Below, piece after piece: positions 61,401 to 64,000 of a stretch of DNA of 64,000 nt (position 1 is its first letter; every line of letters begins with the position of its first letter). The notes beneath the pieces are model-generated. The model saw only the letters and a program-made list of their open reading frames with translations, was not told the DNA's origin and did no database searches. Source of the stretch: Acanthaster planci (taxonomy: Eukaryota > Echinodermata > Asteroidea > Valvatida > Acanthasteridae); contig NW_019091418.1 in the NCBI RefSeq assembly GCF_001949145.1, positions 2,495,061 to 2,559,060 of the forward strand. The letters are read 5' to 3'. The translations under genes and the position numbers were made by a program.

Positions 61401-64000
61401 AGTTTCTGTACTGATCCTCACTTGAAATCAGTCAAAGATTGTTATGTCACATAGCTTTATCTGTTTAGCAAGCTTTACAACATGGAGAAAGTATCCGTGC
61501 AAAAAAAAATAGAAGTAAAACTCTATTAATACTTTTCTACTGATTTATTTTTACCATAATTTTGTTTTCATTTGAGGAAAGAGTTTATTTAAAATTCTAC
61601 ATTGGAAGGAAAGATAGGGTAGATTCCAGATGCCCATACATGCAATCTATTTGAACTACTCTAGCAAGTGACAAGGTATTCAACAACAACAAATTGTATT
61701 GAGAGAAGAGTTTGGTTAATTCTGACGCCCTTGGGTACCTTGTTAAAACTACTCCAAAACCTTCAGTTGTCAGCACAGTTATAAATCAGTTGCTAGTGCA
61801 AGCCTCACAATAGTAAGTGGGACCTTCCTAAGGAAAAAGGGAGGTCATGGAATTTGATTATTTTTTTAAGAGAACCTGGTAACTTCTTTACAGATTAATG
61901 CCTTCTTGAACTTTGGTAACATAAGTCAGCATGTACACTACCTTTAACAGCCCACAAGGGTACATTAAGACATCAGTTGGACATGCATGTTCAGCACAGC
62001 TCCGACCAACACACAGAAACCGGTATGAGCATACATGTGTATGTGATGAGTTCCCACCAATGGACCATCATTACCATGCAAAATCCTCCATGGAATACAT
62101 ACAAGTAAATTTCATGAAAATGTTCATAAAACCGTCTCTCTCACCGGCTCCAGTCACACACGAAGAGCAATTACCACAGGGGTGCAGAAAACCAGGGAAG
62201 GAATGCGCAATGTTCCCTCAAATTCAATTTTTATCTAAATAAACTAAATTTGCGTGCATCCCTCCCTGTTAACATAATGACCCCAAAATCTGATCAACTT
62301 CACAACAGAGTGACTCCACTCTCCCTTTTAATTCTCCTAGAGCCCTACAATATTAACTGGATACTACTAAAAACATGTTGACTGGAAATATTTTCAAGTC
62401 TTTGTTTGGTGTCTGGAGGTATGCAGGGCAGTCTAGTCACAGATGCTCATTGCAAGGCAACATGCACAGCGGTACCCATTACACCACCAAACACTACCTC
62501 CTACCATCCAACCAGGACTATGGTCCCATTGTTCCCATTTGAGTTAAGGCCCAAGTACCACAGGAAGTATTAAGAGGGATTAGGTCTGCCCTGCACAATG
62601 AGAGCATGGCCCAATTAACGACTATTAACTAGGGAGGTGCCAGACTTGTGGAGGGGGTGCAGGGTATTAAGGTGGAATAGGGCAGAGATCAATCTTGTTA
62701 TCCAGAGATCAACCCTTTGTCTGGGACATGCCTATTGTGATTTGGGGAGGCCTTCCTCCAAAGCCCCATGTAAACCAATTTGTGTTGATGGTGTTATGCT
62801 CACTGAGATGATAGGTCTTGCATGCACCAAAAGACTGAGCAGTGTGGAATTCAGCGCTATTTGACTGAATTTCAACCACCTCAAGAACCCGTAGCTACTA
62901 GTAGTCTGATTTGGATACTTACGAAAACAACTACAGCCAATTCACTTGGGCAACTTTCAAGGTTGATTTTGACCCAAGAAAAACTGTTAGGAGAAAATTA
63001 TATGCAGGGTAAATTTGATCTAGGATGGCTACTTGAGAAACGAGTAAACTGACAATAGTAACTGCAAACCTTTTCTTGCAATTCTTGCAATGGGATCACA
63101 ATGAAAATTACCATGTGAAAGGTGTAAGGGCAAAACCTACGATAAAATTACAATTAAAAAGTTTTATCTCCAACATAAGACAACTTAATATCGATGTCTT
63201 AAGTTTTTGTTAAATTTATAATATTGGATGCTTGAGTTTTCTCATGATCTCAGTTTTTGTTCATTTTAAGAAACTGATTACTCATGTAGAACATGTACAG
63301 AAATGGACTCCAACTTTTTAGCCTTCAAGAAGGGCAATATTCATGATTAAACCATTTACATGTTCACATTATATTCTAATTCATTTGTCTTGATTAGGCC
63401 GATCTACAGGTAGAATTTTCAATAACATCACCCTTGAAAACTTACAACAAACACAAATGTTGAATTGATTTTTGTTCAATTCTTTCCTTTGAAGGACAGG
63501 TACATGTCTGTGAACACTGAAAATCCCTACGACACATTTGACACCACTTCCAATCAGTTGGTCTCATCCAGATAAAGTTACCCAGAGTTGCTGTGGATAA
63601 GAAGACCCTGTTTCATACCAGGTTCCCTGATGGAGGAGGCTGTGTTCTGTGTACTGAGACAACACGGGAGGGCTGCCAGCCGAGACAAGACAAGCGAAGA
63701 GATTCCCAGAATACCCATGTAATTGGCGGCGATATGCCTGGCATGAGGCAAAGTGGCCTGCAACATCTCACTCAAGGAGGCATTTTATGAGCTCATAGTA
63801 CTTGGCATGCGGGTGTTGTCTGTCCATTTTTCTTTCTTTGCATTGTTTATTTTTAGGCATCTTCTTTTATGACATGGCAAGTGTAGTCCAAAAAATGTAA
63901 AAAGCCAGGAGTAATGTTGGTAATGTTATACAGTGGGGGGGGAGTGCAGATATAAAAGGGACAAGTGAAACCATGGGAATGGTTTTTTCACAGATGGTGG
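58419..64000. other. Non-coding stretch at the right edge
   Basis: No exon is supported. A mildly CpG-rich patch at 63600-63760 is open in several frames on both strands but lacks clear splice sites. Two small perfect hairpins lie at 59601-59649. A run of nine G occurs at about 63933. Confidence 0.4.
59601..59649. repeat. Two adjacent perfect hairpins
   Basis: Hairpin 1 (59601-59619) has arms gagctac/gtagctc with a 5-nt loop. Hairpin 2 (59624-59649) has arms catcaagatacc/ggtatcttgatg, 12 perfect pairs with a 2-nt centre. They are separated by four bases. The second is nearly a perfect 26-bp palindrome. There is no U run after it in either direction, and a microRNA precursor would need a larger loop and a longer stem. 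Confidence 0.7.

Noticed and set aside
63593-63790. CpG-richer patch open in several frames
   Set aside because: No clear splice sites, no family resemblance, and frames open on both strands.

Overview
This window looks like gene-poor, intron-rich genomic DNA of an animal. It is AT-rich, with no operon structure and no long ORFs. It has scattered CpG-richer islets, many short inverted-repeat (MITE-like) insertions, tRNA-derived SINE remnants, and frequent 'tacatgtac' and 'taggcctac' strings. These features, and a recognisable KIF26-type exon, suggest a marine invertebrate, possibly an echinoderm or other deuterostome. The species is my inference and is not proven. A run of 574 N (55777-56350) shows this is a draft assembly.

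The one confident gene piece is a 429-bp minus-strand exon at 4660-5088. It encodes 143 residues of the N-terminal region of a KIF26-type (kinesin-11 family) atypical kinesin, with good splice sites in phase 0 at both ends. The motor domain should lie towards lower coordinates, and I found none of it in bases 1-4659, so it is probably off the left edge. The upstream exon(s) should lie at higher coordinates on the minus strand, so much of the window is probably KIF26 intron.

A second gene piece is a minus-strand terminal exon (about 44498-44711) that reads like the last extracellular loop, TM7 and short tail of a rhodopsin-like GPCR. Its earlier exons were not found. Weaker exon candidates, all on the minus strand and all unrecognised, are a start exon with a very good donor (47624-47653), a first-exon-like ORF with hydrophobic segments (about 19815-20111), a CpG-rich start exon (26909-27102), a possible internal exon (58231-58418) and a CpG-rich islet open in several frames (about 11690-11965).

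Region by region: 0-11 kb holds the KIF26 exon, a SINE head and small hairpins. 11-16 kb holds three MITE-like insertions and the CpG islet. 17-22 kb is the most rearranged part: a 122-bp tandem duplication, a 77-bp-arm foldback made from SINE tail sequence, a tRNA-headed SINE, a decayed LINE 3' end, a possible first exon, and a tiny inverted-repeat insertion between 11-bp direct repeats. 22-42 kb is mostly featureless intronic or intergenic DNA with a SINE remnant and the 27-kb islet. 42-48 kb has a SINE trace, a perfect-ended MITE, the GPCR exon and the 47.6-kb start exon. 48-64 kb is mostly plain, apart from the gap, the 58.2-kb exon candidate and a pair of adjacent perfect hairpins at 59.6 kb. 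I found no convincing rRNA, functional tRNA, CRISPR array or bacterial-type feature, and no clear new multi-gene system.
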